From Pseudomonadota bacterium (GTDB taxonomy: Bacteria > Desulfobacterota > Binatia > Binatales > Binataceae): a stretch of DNA of 64,000 nucleotides. A model generated the notes under the pieces. That model worked only from the letters and a program-made list of their open reading frames with translations. It was not told the DNA's origin and ran no database searches. The DNA lies in assembly GCA_021325025.1 (NCBI GenBank), contig JAJPHZ010000001.1, forward strand, positions 1 through 64,000, in the 5' to 3' direction. Shown here one piece after another: positions 8,291 through 17,533 of the stretch; positions within the stretch are counted from its first letter, which is position 1; each line of letters opens with the position of its first letter. The translations under genes and the position numbers were made by a program.

Positions 8291-9406
8291 TCAGGATGGG
8301 TGGCGCGGCAAGCGGACCGAAAAGGTCGTCCCCGCCTGCGCAGAGGAGGTCACTGCGATGGTGCCGCGATGCGCGGAGACGATTTCGTTGACGATAAACA
8401 GGCCCAGCCCCAGGCCAGTTCTGTTTTGGTCAGGATTGCGGCCATGAACCAGCGGATCGAAGATAGTGCCCAGCATCTCCCTGGGTATCGGCGGACCGTC
8501 GTTGTGCACCTCCAGCACCACTGCTTCCTCGTCGCCGGTCGCGGTCAGCGCAACGCGGTTGCCACTACCGTGCTGGATCGCGTTGAGCAGCAGGTTGGAA
8601 ACTGCCTGCTTGAGTCTTTCAGGATCCCAATGCCCGCCCAACTCCCCGTTGACCCGCAGGTCGATGATGAAGCCTGGGTTGGTCGATTGCACTTCCTCGA
8701 CGATTTCGCGCAACGCCGAACCCAGATTAATCGGCATCAATGCGATGGGCATCGGACTTCCCAACCGCCCGCGCGCGAAATCCAGGATGTCACCGACCAT
8801 GCCGTCCAGGCGGCGGACGCTGCCCAGGATTCGCTCCACGGTCTTGCGCTGCCGGTCGCTCAGGTCGGGCGCTTCACTGAGCGCGACCGCGCCCAGCAAA
8901 ATCGAATTGAGGGGATTGCGCAGGTCGTGCCCAAGCATGCCCAGGAACCGGTCGCGATACCTGGCTTCACGCTCTTCATAAATCGAAACGCTGTGCTCCA
9001 CCGCCTGGTCGATGGCCTCGGTCAGCCGGCTCATCTCTTCGGCCCCATGGGCAAAGCCCGCCGGATCGCTGGCCCGCCATAAGCGCAGGATTGAGGAACG
9101 CAAGGCGCGGTATTCGGCAATTATCTGCGCCAGATCGAAGCCCGACTCGATGCGCAGGTCGACGTGGACGGCGGCGACGCGCTCGATGGGCACGCCGCTT
9201 GCCTCACCGCGGCTGGGCATCGCTTGCGCGACGCCGGGCAGCGGCCGTTCAACATCGTCGGCAATCGATTGCAGGATCGCCGCCGCATAGGCGCGCAACA
9301 GCCATCTGGGCAGCGCAGCCCCCGGCCTGAGTGTTTTAACGAACTCCTCCCATTCGTGCAGGATTCGCTCGGCGTCACTCCTGATAAAAGCTGCCAGACG
9401 CATCAT
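8291..9406 (-). CDS. Sensor histidine kinase with RsbRD-like N-terminus
   Basis: This roughly 371-residue cytoplasmic kinase has an all-helical N-terminal part (residues 1-150) resembling the RsbRD N-terminal sensor domain, an H-box GMLGHDLRNPLNSIL, an N-box HWDPERLKQAVSNLLLNAIQH and a G-box GLGLGLFIVNEIV. No membrane segment is present. It would phosphorylate a receiver, most likely the single-domain regulator encoded about 280 bases downstream. ATG codons at 9406 and 9403 follow a GGGGGGCGG run and are preferred over the ATG at 9418. The signal it senses is unknown. Confidence 0.82.
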   Translation of the reverse strand: MMRLAAFIRSDAERILHEWEEFVKTLRPGAALPRWLLRAYAAAILQSIADDVERPLPGVAQAMPSRGEASGVPIERVAAVHVDLRIESGFDLAQIIAEYRALRSSILRLWRASDPAGFAHGAEEMSRLTEAIDQAVEHSVSIYEEREARYRDRFLGMLGHDLRNPLNSILLGAVALSEAPDLSDRQRKTVERILGSVRRLDGMVGDILDFARGRLGSPMPIALMPINLGSALREIVEEVQSTNPGFIIDLRVNGELGGHWDPERLKQAVSNLLLNAIQHGSGNRVALTATGDEEAVVLEVHNDGPPIPREMLGTIFDPLVHGRNPDQNRTGLGLGLFIVNEIVSAHRGTIAVTSSAQAGTTFSVRLPRHPS

Positions 9407-9601
9407 ACCGCCCCCCATTAAAGCTTAGGACGGCTGCCTATTGGTGCCAACCGAAAATACTGAGGAAGAGTTCCAAAAACCTCAAAGGAGACACCCGGGT
9501 GCTGCAAAACCGCACCATCTGGAGTATGCCTTGCACAATCGAACCTAATCACGGACGGCCGGCGCCGCCAGCAGCGCCGGCCACAGCGAGGCAGCAACAT
9601 C

Positions 9602-10483
9602 ATGAAGATCGGATATTTCAGCGTCGGCGTGGGCCCTTCGACCAATCCGCAATGGCTGCGGACTATCGCCACCAACGCGCAGCGCCTGGGCTTCGCCACC
9701 ATCTGGGCGCCCGAGCATGTGGTACTGGTCGAGCAGTACGCCTCCAGGTATCCCTACACCAGCGGTGAATTTCCAGGGCCGGCCAACGCCGCGATCGCCG
9801 ACCCCTTTCCCACGCTGGCCTATGTCGCCGCTTGTACCAGCACGATCCGGCTGGCCACCGGCATCTGTATCGTGCCCGAGCACAATCCGGTGGTGCTGGC
9901 CAAGACTATCGCCACGGTCGATCGCCTGAGCGGCGGCCGCTTCATCCTGGGCGTTGGCATCGGATGGCTGGCGGAGGAATTTCAGGCGCTGGGCATACCC
10001 TTCGAGCGCCGCGCGCAGCGCACGCGCGACTATATTGAGGCGATGCGCAAGCTGTGGACCGAGGAGCGCAGCACGCATCACGGCGAGTTCGTCAGCTTTA
10101 CCAACGTGTTCAGCTATCCCAAGCCCGCGCAAGCCAAGGGTGTGCCGGTATGGTTCGGCGGCGAAAGCGCCCCGGCGCTGCGGCGGGTGGCCGAATACGG
10201 CGACGGATGGCTGGGCTTCAAGCTTTCGCCCGAAGCCGCGGCAGCCAAAATCAGGCGCATAGAGGAATTGCTCAAGTCCTACGGGCGCAAGCGCTCCGAT
10301 GTGTATCTGGCCGCGTCGCCCTATACCGACCCGATCAAACCCGACGACCTCAAGCGCTATCGCGATGCCGGGGTGGAGGAAGTCGCGCTGCTCATCACGC
10401 AGCGCACCCGCACCGAAGAGGAAGTCGTGACGTGCCTGGAGCAGATGGCGCGCGACTTCGTCGAACCCGCCGCCAGCCTCTAA
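9602..10483 (+). CDS. Luciferase-like (LLM class) F420-dependent oxidoreductase, copy 3
   Basis: This 293-residue protein is the third luciferase-like enzyme in the window. It has the N-terminal MKIGYFSVGVG strand, FATIWAPEHVV, IRLATGICIVPEHNPVVLAKTIAT and FILGVGIGWLAEEF, the last typical of F420-dependent TIGR03619-type members. It is more distant from the tandem pair at 196 and 1108 than those are from each other. It precedes a Tat-exported subunit and a GMC oxidoreductase, suggesting oxidation of an alcohol- or aldehyde-bearing substrate, but the pathway is inference. Confidence 0.85.
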   Translation: MKIGYFSVGVGPSTNPQWLRTIATNAQRLGFATIWAPEHVVLVEQYASRYPYTSGEFPGPANAAIADPFPTLAYVAACTSTIRLATGICIVPEHNPVVLAKTIATVDRLSGGRFILGVGIGWLAEEFQALGIPFERRAQRTRDYIEAMRKLWTEERSTHHGEFVSFTNVFSYPKPAQAKGVPVWFGGESAPALRRVAEYGDGWLGFKLSPEAAAAKIRRIEELLKSYGRKRSDVYLAASPYTDPIKPDDLKRYRDAGVEEVALLITQRTRTEEEVVTCLEQMARDFVEPAASL

Positions 10484-10624
10484 TGGAAAAGTTAGGTTCT
10501 GCCGCATTGAGCTTGCGATTGACGTTTTGCACGCAGCGTTGTAAGTTTTCGCGCGGCGCAAAGCGCGAACGCGTGGGCCGCCGGCACGCGATGGCGATTG
10601 CAGCGGCCGCGACTGGGGGATTCG

Positions 10625-11614
10625 ATGAAAATCGCACTCTCGCGCAGGCAGTTCCTTTGGGCGGCATCGGCAGGCGTGGTCGCCGCCGGCCTTCCCGCGG
10701 CGGCGTGGAAGCGATGGCAGGTCGAGGAGGCCAGGGCTGAGTCGCGCGCCCGATTCTTCGCCGACCCTGCCGACTACGCGACGCTGCAGGACCTTGTCGA
10801 TCGGATCATACCGCCCGACACCGATCCCAACACCGGCTTGCCCTCCCCGGGCGCGAAGGCCGCCGGCGTCGCCGACTACATCGATTTCCTGCTCGGCGCA
10901 TTCCTTGCCTCCCGCCCCTTCATCTTCGCCGGCGGCCCGTTCAGCGATCGCAATCCGGTGGGCCGCGAGGGCCGCATCGACGACATGGCACGCCCGCTCA
11001 GCCTGACCCCGCTTCAGGCGCTGGCCTGGCGCATCCGCATCATGGGTACCCAGGGCGCGGCGAACGCCAATCCCATTGACGCCGCGCGCATCAAGATCGT
11101 CAAGGCCAACAATGTCCTGGCCGGCATCGGCGACAGCAACGGCGACCTGCCCGGATTCCAGCAGCAGTACCGCGCCGGCATCGCCGCGCTGCGAGCCGCG
11201 GCGATGGCGAAGTATGCAAAGGATTTTCCCGCCCTGACCTCAGCGCAGCAGGACGCATTGATCGCGGCGGCCGACCCGGACTTCATCGCGCTGGTCACCA
11301 ATCACGCTGCCGAGGGGATGTTTGGCAACCCCGAGTATGGCGGCAATCAGCCGCCCGACCGCACCCGTCCGGCCACCGGTGCAGACGGCGACAATCGGCC
11401 CATCGGCTGGACGATTGCGAACTTCGAGGGCGACCGCCAGCCGCTTGGCTACACCTCGTTCGATCCGGTCACGCAGACCTTCATCGAGGAGCCCAACCAT
11501 CCGGTTTCCACCCCTGACCCGGGCGACCCGTCTTTTCTCGATCCCGAGACCGCGCAGTTGGTGCACCAATTGGCCAAGGGACTGCGCACGATGAACCGCG
11601 GGCGGCGGCGCTGA
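10625..11614 (+). CDS. Tat-exported gluconate 2-dehydrogenase subunit 3-like protein
   Basis: The 329-residue protein begins MKIALSRRQFLWAASAGVVAAG, a twin-arginine signal (SRRQFLWA), so it is exported folded. The domain after residue 40 (DYATLQDLVDRIIPPDTDPNTGLPSPGAKAAGV) matches the start of the gluconate 2-dehydrogenase subunit 3 family, which escorts or stabilises a GMC-type flavoprotein at the periplasmic face. The product is longer than the usual about 200 residues. The GMC gene starts 13 bases after its stop, so they form a unit. The ATG at 10625 is chosen over upstream frame codons because it gives the complete Tat signal. Confidence 0.82.
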   Translation: MKIALSRRQFLWAASAGVVAAGLPAAAWKRWQVEEARAESRARFFADPADYATLQDLVDRIIPPDTDPNTGLPSPGAKAAGVADYIDFLLGAFLASRPFIFAGGPFSDRNPVGREGRIDDMARPLSLTPLQALAWRIRIMGTQGAANANPIDAARIKIVKANNVLAGIGDSNGDLPGFQQQYRAGIAALRAAAMAKYAKDFPALTSAQQDALIAAADPDFIALVTNHAAEGMFGNPEYGGNQPPDRTRPATGADGDNRPIGWTIANFEGDRQPLGYTSFDPVTQTFIEEPNHPVSTPDPGDPSFLDPETAQLVHQLAKGLRTMNRGRRR

Positions 11615-11627
11615 GGGGAGACGTGCA

Positions 11628-13397
11628 ATGGCCGACAGGAACAAAACTGCGGTAGTAATCGGCAGCGGCGCCGGCGGTTCGATGGCGGCGCGCGTGCTGG
11701 CCAAGTCAGGCCGTTTCCAACGCGTGACTGTGCTGGAGAAGGGCCCCAACTATTTTAAGCTGCTCGATCATCCCGATTTCCGCAAGGTCGTGACTTCCTT
11801 CAGCAACGACGAGATCAAGTTCGGCTCGCGCACCGGTCCGCAGACTTCATCGGACAGCGTCGATGACGCCGACCCGCTGCTCGACCCGCGCCGCTTCATC
11901 AATCCCAGCTTCGGCGTCAACGTGGTCGGCGAAGTCAACAGCCTGCCCCAAATCGTGGGCGGCGGGCTGAATCATGCCGACTGGAAGGCGCGCCGGCTGC
12001 GACCGGCCGATTTCAAACTCAAGACGCTGGCTGAGATGTTCCCCGCCCACATCAACATCGCGGGCGCCAACGTCGCCGATTGGCCGCTTTCCTATGACGA
12101 CCTCGAACCCTTCTACACACTGGCCGAGTATATCGTCGGCGTGCAGGGGCCGGCGGCGCTGCCCGCCCCGTTCGCGCCGCCGCGCAGCAAACCTTACCCG
12201 ATGCCGCCGGGGGTCCCGCAGTATGTAGCGCTGGTGCTGGCGCAGGGCGCGCGGAACACCGGCTTTCATCCCTTCGCGGCGCCGATGGGCGCCACGTCGC
12301 GGCCGTATAACGGACGTCCGGTGTGCAACGACTGCGGCTTTGATGGCGGCTTTGGATGTCCGATCGGCGCCAAAAGCAGTCCCGCGATTACCGCTTTGCG
12401 CGACGCGCTGCTGACCCATCGCACGCGCCTGATGCCGGAAGCTTACGCCTATCGGCTCAACCTCGACGGCCATCGCGTCGCCAGCGTCTCCTACTTCGAC
12501 GCGCACGGTGCCAGCCACGAACTGGCGGCCGACGTGTTCGTGATTGCGGCGTCGGCCATCGAATCGGCCCGCCTGTGCCTGCTGTCGGGCCTGTCCAACC
12601 CCAACATCGGGCGCAACCTGATGTTTCATTACCAGACCCTGGCGGTGGGGATTTTCCTCCCCGGGCGGCTTCATCCGCATCGCGGCCGCACCGTCACGCA
12701 CATGTTCGACGATTTCGCCGGCCCGGCGCAAATCGCCCAGTACGCCGGATTCAACCAGCCGCGCGGCGGCACGGTCGAACTGGCCGGCGGGCAGCCGTTG
12801 ATCGGCGAGGCGAAGCTGTACCTTGGTCCGATTGGCTCGATGCTTGGTTTGCCGGGAACGCCCAAGGACCTGATGCGCTTAAGCCCGCTGCGCGAGCATC
12901 TGGCCGCGCTGACGCTGCAAGGTGAGGACCTGCCGCAGTTGAGCAATCGCGTCGAACTGGACCCAGGGTTGAAGGATGTATTCGGCGTGCCGGTGGCAAA
13001 AATCACCTACCAGAATCATCCCTACGAAATCGACGCGTCGAACTTCTATCAGCCCCTGATGGCCGAAGTGCTCAACGCCGCCGCGCCGGCCGGCACGATC
13101 GTGGAAATTTCCTTTCTGGGTCCCGCAGTCGAGGTCTCAGGTTTTGTTCCGACCTCGGCCCATATCCTGGGCACGCTGCGGATGGGTCCGGACCCGGCCA
13201 CCTCGGTGACGGATGCGGGTGGCAAATTTCACGGCCTGGACAATCTGTACGCCGCCGACGGCAGCCTGTTTACCACCTCGGGCGGGATGAATCCCTCGCT
13301 GACCATCATGGCGCTGGGCTATCGCGTCGGCTGCTCGATCATCGACCCCAAGGAGCCGTTGGCGGTCGCCAAATCCATCGACCGCAAGCTGCTTTAG
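11628..13397 (+). CDS. GMC family flavin oxidoreductase (catalytic partner)
   Basis: This 589-residue protein is an FAD-dependent GMC oxidoreductase. It has the dinucleotide-binding VVIGSGAGGSMAARVL at residues 10-25, the linked VTVLEKGPNY, and a C-terminal catalytic region with H in TSAHILGTLRMG and N in GGMNPSLTIMALGYR. It has no signal peptide of its own and would be carried out by the Tat-signalled subunit 3 encoded immediately upstream. Known complexes of this type pass electrons to a membrane cytochrome c subunit, which is not encoded nearby. GGGGAGACG precedes the ATG. The substrate, likely an alcohol or sugar-type hydroxyl, is unknown. Confidence 0.88.
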   Translation: MADRNKTAVVIGSGAGGSMAARVLAKSGRFQRVTVLEKGPNYFKLLDHPDFRKVVTSFSNDEIKFGSRTGPQTSSDSVDDADPLLDPRRFINPSFGVNVVGEVNSLPQIVGGGLNHADWKARRLRPADFKLKTLAEMFPAHINIAGANVADWPLSYDDLEPFYTLAEYIVGVQGPAALPAPFAPPRSKPYPMPPGVPQYVALVLAQGARNTGFHPFAAPMGATSRPYNGRPVCNDCGFDGGFGCPIGAKSSPAITALRDALLTHRTRLMPEAYAYRLNLDGHRVASVSYFDAHGASHELAADVFVIAASAIESARLCLLSGLSNPNIGRNLMFHYQTLAVGIFLPGRLHPHRGRTVTHMFDDFAGPAQIAQYAGFNQPRGGTVELAGGQPLIGEAKLYLGPIGSMLGLPGTPKDLMRLSPLREHLAALTLQGEDLPQLSNRVELDPGLKDVFGVPVAKITYQNHPYEIDASNFYQPLMAEVLNAAAPAGTIVEISFLGPAVEVSGFVPTSAHILGTLRMGPDPATSVTDAGGKFHGLDNLYAADGSLFTTSGGMNPSLTIMALGYRVGCSIIDPKEPLAVAKSIDRKLL

Positions 13398-13615
13398 CGA
13401 ACCGTGATGCGGCCGGCGCCGAAAGTGCTCCGGTGATTCCAACCTGATTGCTGACAGTGGAAGGGCAGGAATACGGCGCTACCGGTAAGCATACCCCGCG
13501 CCACGGTGGCCTTGCGCGTCAACGTATACACGGCCCGCGCTTCGTTTTCCACCCGCCCATCTGGTATTAGCCATTGGAGACCCAATGATCGCAGCGCACC
13601 CGCGCGAGGTTCAGG

Positions 13616-13993
13616 ATGCTATTCGATATCGGTGATTATCTGGCCGGCGCCACCGTCGGTGCCGCTACGGCGGCGATAGTTCGTGTGGTGGTCTGGCCCG
13701 GGATGGACATGGTGGTCGCCATGCTCATCGGAATGGGGCTGGGCATGGTGGTGCATGTCGTGCTTGGATTTTTGTTTGGACCGTTGATCGGAATGTTCAA
13801 CGCGATGATGCCCGCGTCGATTATCGGAATGTACGGCGGGATGTTCTTCGGCATGCGCGATTCGATGGCGGCGGGCTCGCGGAGCTGGGGCGCGGCGCTG
13901 GCGGTCGGCGCCGTCTTCGGCGCTGTGGTCGTGGGCGCGATGCGCTACTATGACCGCGCGCTGCGCGGCACGGTGATGGAATCCGGAGACTGA
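13616..13993 (+). CDS. Small glycine- and methionine-rich membrane protein
   Basis: The 125-residue protein has four likely membrane segments: residues 10-28, 33-58 (VVAMLIGMGLGMVVHVVLGFLFG), 65-80 and 90-108. Methionine and glycine are abundant. No family was recognised. It precedes a methyltransferase gene by 12 bases with the same orientation, so the two are probably co-transcribed. Function unknown. Confidence 0.65.
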   Translation: MLFDIGDYLAGATVGAATAAIVRVVVWPGMDMVVAMLIGMGLGMVVHVVLGFLFGPLIGMFNAMMPASIIGMYGGMFFGMRDSMAAGSRSWGAALAVGAVFGAVVVGAMRYYDRALRGTVMESGD

Positions 13994-14005
13994 GCGGGGA
14001 CTTCG

Positions 14006-14614
14006 ATGGACACAGCAACACAGGAGAAGTGGGACAAGGTCAGTCAGAACTTTGACTTCTTCAGCTTTGGCGACGACCATCGGCTAGGCCCGCACAAGCG
14101 CCGGCTGTTCGCCAAAATTCACGGCGCAACCTTGATGGTGGCCGCGGGCACGGGCAACGACTTCCGCTTCTTTCCGCCCAGCCAGTCGATCACCGCCATC
14201 GACATCAGCCCCAAGATGCTCGAGCGTGCTAAGCAAAAGGCCGCCGCCTATCCGGGAAAGATAGAATTGCGCCAGATGGACGTGACGCAGCTTGACTTTC
14301 CCGACAACAGCTTCGACACCGTGGTCACGGTCTGCACCTTCTGCTCCGTGCCCAAACCGGTGGCGGGGCTGCGCGAATTGCGCCGCGTGCTCAAGCCCGG
14401 CGGCCAGCTTTTGATGTTCGAGCATGTGCGCAGCCGCATCGGACCGCTGGGCATTTTGCTCGACCTGATGACGCCGCTGTCGCGCCGCCTGGGCCCCGAC
14501 CTCAACCGCGACACGGTCGGCAATGTCCAGAAGGCCGGCTTTCGGCTGCGGCGCGAAGAGAATGTTTATCTCGACATCGTCAAGATCATCGAAGCCGTAA
14601 AAGACCCCGTCTGA
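14006..14614 (+). CDS. Class I SAM-dependent methyltransferase (UbiE-like)
   Basis: This 202-residue protein has the Rossmann methyltransferase motifs in order: motif I as LMVAAGTGNDFRFFP near residue 45, ITAIDISPKMLERAK as motif II, MDVTQLDFPDNSFDTVVTVCTFCSVP as motifs III and IV, and LKPGGQLLMFEHVRS as the post-motif typical of the UbiE/COQ5 group. It would transfer a methyl group to a small or lipid substrate. It lies between a small membrane protein gene and a cupin gene, all on the plus strand with short gaps. The substrate cannot be named. Confidence 0.83.
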   Translation: MDTATQEKWDKVSQNFDFFSFGDDHRLGPHKRRLFAKIHGATLMVAAGTGNDFRFFPPSQSITAIDISPKMLERAKQKAAAYPGKIELRQMDVTQLDFPDNSFDTVVTVCTFCSVPKPVAGLRELRRVLKPGGQLLMFEHVRSRIGPLGILLDLMTPLSRRLGPDLNRDTVGNVQKAGFRLRREENVYLDIVKIIEAVKDPV

Positions 14615-14637
14615 CAGCCCAAGCGGAGCAAGCAACC

Positions 14638-14991
14638 ATGAAGTACACCCGCATCTATGCCGACGCCGACGGCGAGTCGCACTTCGAGGACGTCGAGGTC
14701 GAGATGAAATCGGCGCCCTACAACACCGGCGCCATCTCGGAGATGTTCGCGGCCAGGGGCGTGATGTTCCGCGTCTCGCCCGACTATTTCGTCGATTGGC
14801 ACAACGCCCCGCGCCGCCAGTTCGTCGTCAATGTCACCGGCACGCTCGAAGTCACGGTCAGTGACGGCACCACGCGCCGCTTCGGTCCCGGCACCGTGCT
14901 GCTCGCCGAGGACGTCAGCGGCAAGGGCCACATTTCGCGCAGCCTGGGCGGGCAGGAGCGGCTGTCGCTGTTCATCCCGCTGGCCGACTGA
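14638..14991 (+). CDS. Small cupin-fold protein
   Basis: The 117-residue protein looks like a single cupin barrel: RRQFVVNVTGTLEVTVSDGTTRRFGPGTVLLAED has the glycine turns (G in VTGTLEV and FGPGTVLL) of the two cupin motifs. The histidine pair expected for metal binding in motif 1 is not in its usual place; WHNAPRRQ holds one histidine. GGAGCAAGC precedes the ATG. It sits 23 bases after the methyltransferase and before a CoA transferase. It may be an enzyme of the pathway or a binding protein. Confidence 0.7.
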   Translation: MKYTRIYADADGESHFEDVEVEMKSAPYNTGAISEMFAARGVMFRVSPDYFVDWHNAPRRQFVVNVTGTLEVTVSDGTTRRFGPGTVLLAEDVSGKGHISRSLGGQERLSLFIPLAD

Positions 14992-15109
14992 TTCGCACTC
15001 GCCTGATTTCAAACCGCGCGTGGCCCGCCCGGGCCTCGTCTCCAATTCCTCACCGGGATGTGCTGTACTGCTACGCAGCGGAATTTCCAATCGCATCGGA
15101 GAAATTCGA

Positions 15110-16333
15110 ATGGTCGAGCATCCAAACCAACACGTCCTTAGCGGCTACAAGGTGCTGGACTTCAGCCAGTACATCGCCGGGCCGACCGTGACCCGCATGA
15201 TGGCCGAGATGGGCGCCGAGGTAATCAAGGTCGAGATGGCGCCCGGCGGCGATCAGACCCGCGGGATGCCGTACCTCAAGAACAACCGCAGCGGCTATTT
15301 CATCCAGCAGAACCTGGGCAAAAAGAGCCTGTGCATCGACGTTAAGAAAGAAGCGGGACTCAGAATTATAAAGGAGTTGATTCGCCGCATGGACGTGGTG
15401 GTAGAAAACTTCGGGCCCGGCACGATGCAGCGCCGCGGGCTGGGCTATGAGGTGGTCAAGGCGCTCAATCCGAAGATTGTGATGTGCTCGATCTCGACCT
15501 TCGGGCAGGACGGTCCGCTGGCCAATCAGCCGGGATGGGATTTTATCGGCGCCTGCTACTCGGGCGTGATCGACATGATCGGCGAGCCGGGCAAGACCCC
15601 GGTGTTCGCGGGCCTGGCGGTGGGCGACGCCAGCACCGGGGTTCACGCGCTGGCCGCAATCGCCTGCGCCCTGCTCTACCGCGAGCGTACCGGCGTCGGC
15701 CAGCATCTGGACGTCAGCCTGCTGGATTCCTACTTCGGCTACCACGATACCGCGATCCACGCCTACAGCTTGAGCGGCGGCCAGTACCAGCATCGCCGCT
15801 TCGGCCGCCAGCATCCGCTCTACACTCCGACCGGAATCTTCGAGGGCCAGCAGCATCCGATCTGCATCATGGCGCCGCTGGACAACCAATGGGCCGCGCT
15901 ATGCCAGGCGATGGGGCAGCCGGAACTTGCCGCCGACCCGCGTTTCGCCACGGCGCCCGAGCGGGTCAGGAATCAGGCCGAGGCGATCCGAATCGTCCAG
16001 GACTGGCTGGACCGCACGCCCGAGGACCAGGCGCTGGCCGCGATGGAACAGCATCGCGTGCCCGCGGCGCCGGTTCTGACCGCGGCCGAAGCGATGGCGC
16101 ATCCGCATCTGCGCCAGCGCGGCACCGTGCGGACGGTGCCCGATCCGATCGTCGGCCAAATCGATCTACCGGGTCTGCCGCTGCGCTTTTCCGCCTTTCC
16201 CGGACCGCTGCCGGTGCAGGCGCCACTGTTGGGCGAGCACAATGTCGAGGTGCTGCGCGAACATCTGGGCTATTCCGAGCAGCAAGTCAAGGAACTGGAA
16301 GCGCAGGGCATCCTGGTCAGCAAACCCTGCTGA
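15110..16333 (+). CDS. CaiB/BaiF family CoA transferase, second copy
   Basis: This 407-residue family III CoA transferase has LSGYKVLDFSQYIAGPTVTRMMAEMGAEVIKVE at the N-terminus, QNLGKKSLCIDVKK, and STFGQDGPLANQPGWDF in the middle. It is a paralogue of the gene at 2236. The frame extends upstream through the cupin gene, but the ATG at 15110 follows CGGAGAA and gives the family start. It would move CoA onto or between organic acids; substrate unknown. Together with the luciferase-like enzyme, the GMC pair and the cupin it makes a second catabolic block. Confidence 0.87.
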   Translation: MVEHPNQHVLSGYKVLDFSQYIAGPTVTRMMAEMGAEVIKVEMAPGGDQTRGMPYLKNNRSGYFIQQNLGKKSLCIDVKKEAGLRIIKELIRRMDVVVENFGPGTMQRRGLGYEVVKALNPKIVMCSISTFGQDGPLANQPGWDFIGACYSGVIDMIGEPGKTPVFAGLAVGDASTGVHALAAIACALLYRERTGVGQHLDVSLLDSYFGYHDTAIHAYSLSGGQYQHRRFGRQHPLYTPTGIFEGQQHPICIMAPLDNQWAALCQAMGQPELAADPRFATAPERVRNQAEAIRIVQDWLDRTPEDQALAAMEQHRVPAAPVLTAAEAMAHPHLRQRGTVRTVPDPIVGQIDLPGLPLRFSAFPGPLPVQAPLLGEHNVEVLREHLGYSEQQVKELEAQGILVSKPC

Positions 16334-16402
16334 GTGTGGCGCGCGGGTGATGCCGGAGCCTGGTTTTGGCGTTAGGCTATCGGTTCCAATTATTTTGTGA
16401 TG

Positions 16403-17533
16403 CTAGACAGCGCGGCGTGCTGCGGTTTGTGCCGGCCGCGATGGCAGGCTGCGGCGCGCGGCCCCGCGCGCAAGCGACGCCGCGGTATTGGCCACGAAGA
16501 CCAGCAGCGCCACGAGGTTAAGAATTCCGCCCACTTCGTACAGTCGGTAGGAACCGGCGAGGTCGCCGCCGATGCGGATGAGCAGCGACAGATGCAGAAT
16601 CGCGACGTGCGCATAAAAGGCGGGGCGGTACGGCAGGGGACGCTGCAGCACAGCGGGAAAGATCACTGGGGCGTGGGCGAAAATCATCGAAAAGACGAAA
16701 CCTAAAAAGATGGTGTGCAGCATCAGGTCGTAGCGAAAGGTGGTCAGATCGCCGTTAAAGCAGATCCAGGCAAGCGCTCCGGCCCCAAGCCAGACGTATC
16801 CGGCCAGCAGATTGACGGCCATGAACCGGGTCAACCCGTGCTGCCTGATAGTGCGGCGCGCGAGATCGTAGCGCCACAGCCACAGCGCTATCGCCAACAT
16901 TCCCGCGCCCGCCAATCTTAGGCCGGCCGTACTGAACGACGCGCCGGCCAGCCCGGCGATGAAAATTCCGATGCCCGCGATCAGCATCGCGCGGCTGCGC
17001 TCAGTAACCGCGCTCAGGCGGCTTAGCTCAAGCCGCTCGCCGGCGATGGTAAGGACCAGGAACGCCGTCCACCAGAAGTACATGCCCGTGATCGCAACAC
17101 CGCCGAGCCACAGACAGTTGCCGACCAGCCAGGCCGCGGCCCCCAGCCCCATCGTAATCGTGAAGGGCGCCGTTTGACGGCGAACGATGACGATGAAGTT
17201 TGCAACCAAACCCGCGCTGCCCAGCGCGATGAGAAGGGGCCCGGCCGGATCGGGAAGCCCGGCGATGAGCGCCAGCGCTCCCGCTGCGGTCAGCGCCGGC
17301 GCCGCATAGCTCCATCGCGCTCCCAGCGCAACCGCCCGTTCCAGGCTGATCAGCGTACCCAAAAAGCCGCACACCATCAGCGGACCGTGCGCCAGGGGAA
17401 GCGTGGGCCGGATTGGCGGCACCTCTACGCCCAGCCGCGCAAGACCCGCCCACAGCGCGATCAGCAAGGCGGCCATCGCCGCCGCCATCAGCGGTATCCG
17501 CCCGTACGCAATGCGCTCGGACGCGTCGTTCAT
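16403..17533 (-). CDS. NnrS-like polytopic membrane protein
   Basis: The 376-residue protein has about eleven or twelve hydrophobic segments throughout its length. The first pair of helices holds LPLAHGPLMVCGFLGTLISLERAVAL, and HTIFLGFVFSMIFAHAPVIFPAVL lies near residue 280; histidines in helices of this kind are a feature of the NnrS family, linked to nitric-oxide and nitrosative stress in denitrifiers. The ATG at 17533 overlaps the TGA of the upstream DUF364 gene by four bases (ATGA), indicating translational coupling. The NnrS link rests on these motifs and on the NsrR-controlled context, and needs a profile search. Confidence 0.65.
   Translation of the reverse strand: MNDASERIAYGRIPLMAAAMAALLIALWAGLARLGVEVPPIRPTLPLAHGPLMVCGFLGTLISLERAVALGARWSYAAPALTAAGALALIAGLPDPAGPLLIALGSAGLVANFIVIVRRQTAPFTITMGLGAAAWLVGNCLWLGGVAITGMYFWWTAFLVLTIAGERLELSRLSAVTERSRAMLIAGIGIFIAGLAGASFSTAGLRLAGAGMLAIALWLWRYDLARRTIRQHGLTRFMAVNLLAGYVWLGAGALAWICFNGDLTTFRYDLMLHTIFLGFVFSMIFAHAPVIFPAVLQRPLPYRPAFYAHVAILHLSLLIRIGGDLAGSYRLYEVGGILNLVALLVFVANTAASLARGAARRSLPSRPAQTAARRAV

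Noticed and set aside
14831..15109. Long N-terminal extension of the second CoA transferase
   Set aside because: It overlaps the cupin gene in another frame and is Arg/Ser/Ala-rich; the family start is at the ATG at 15110.
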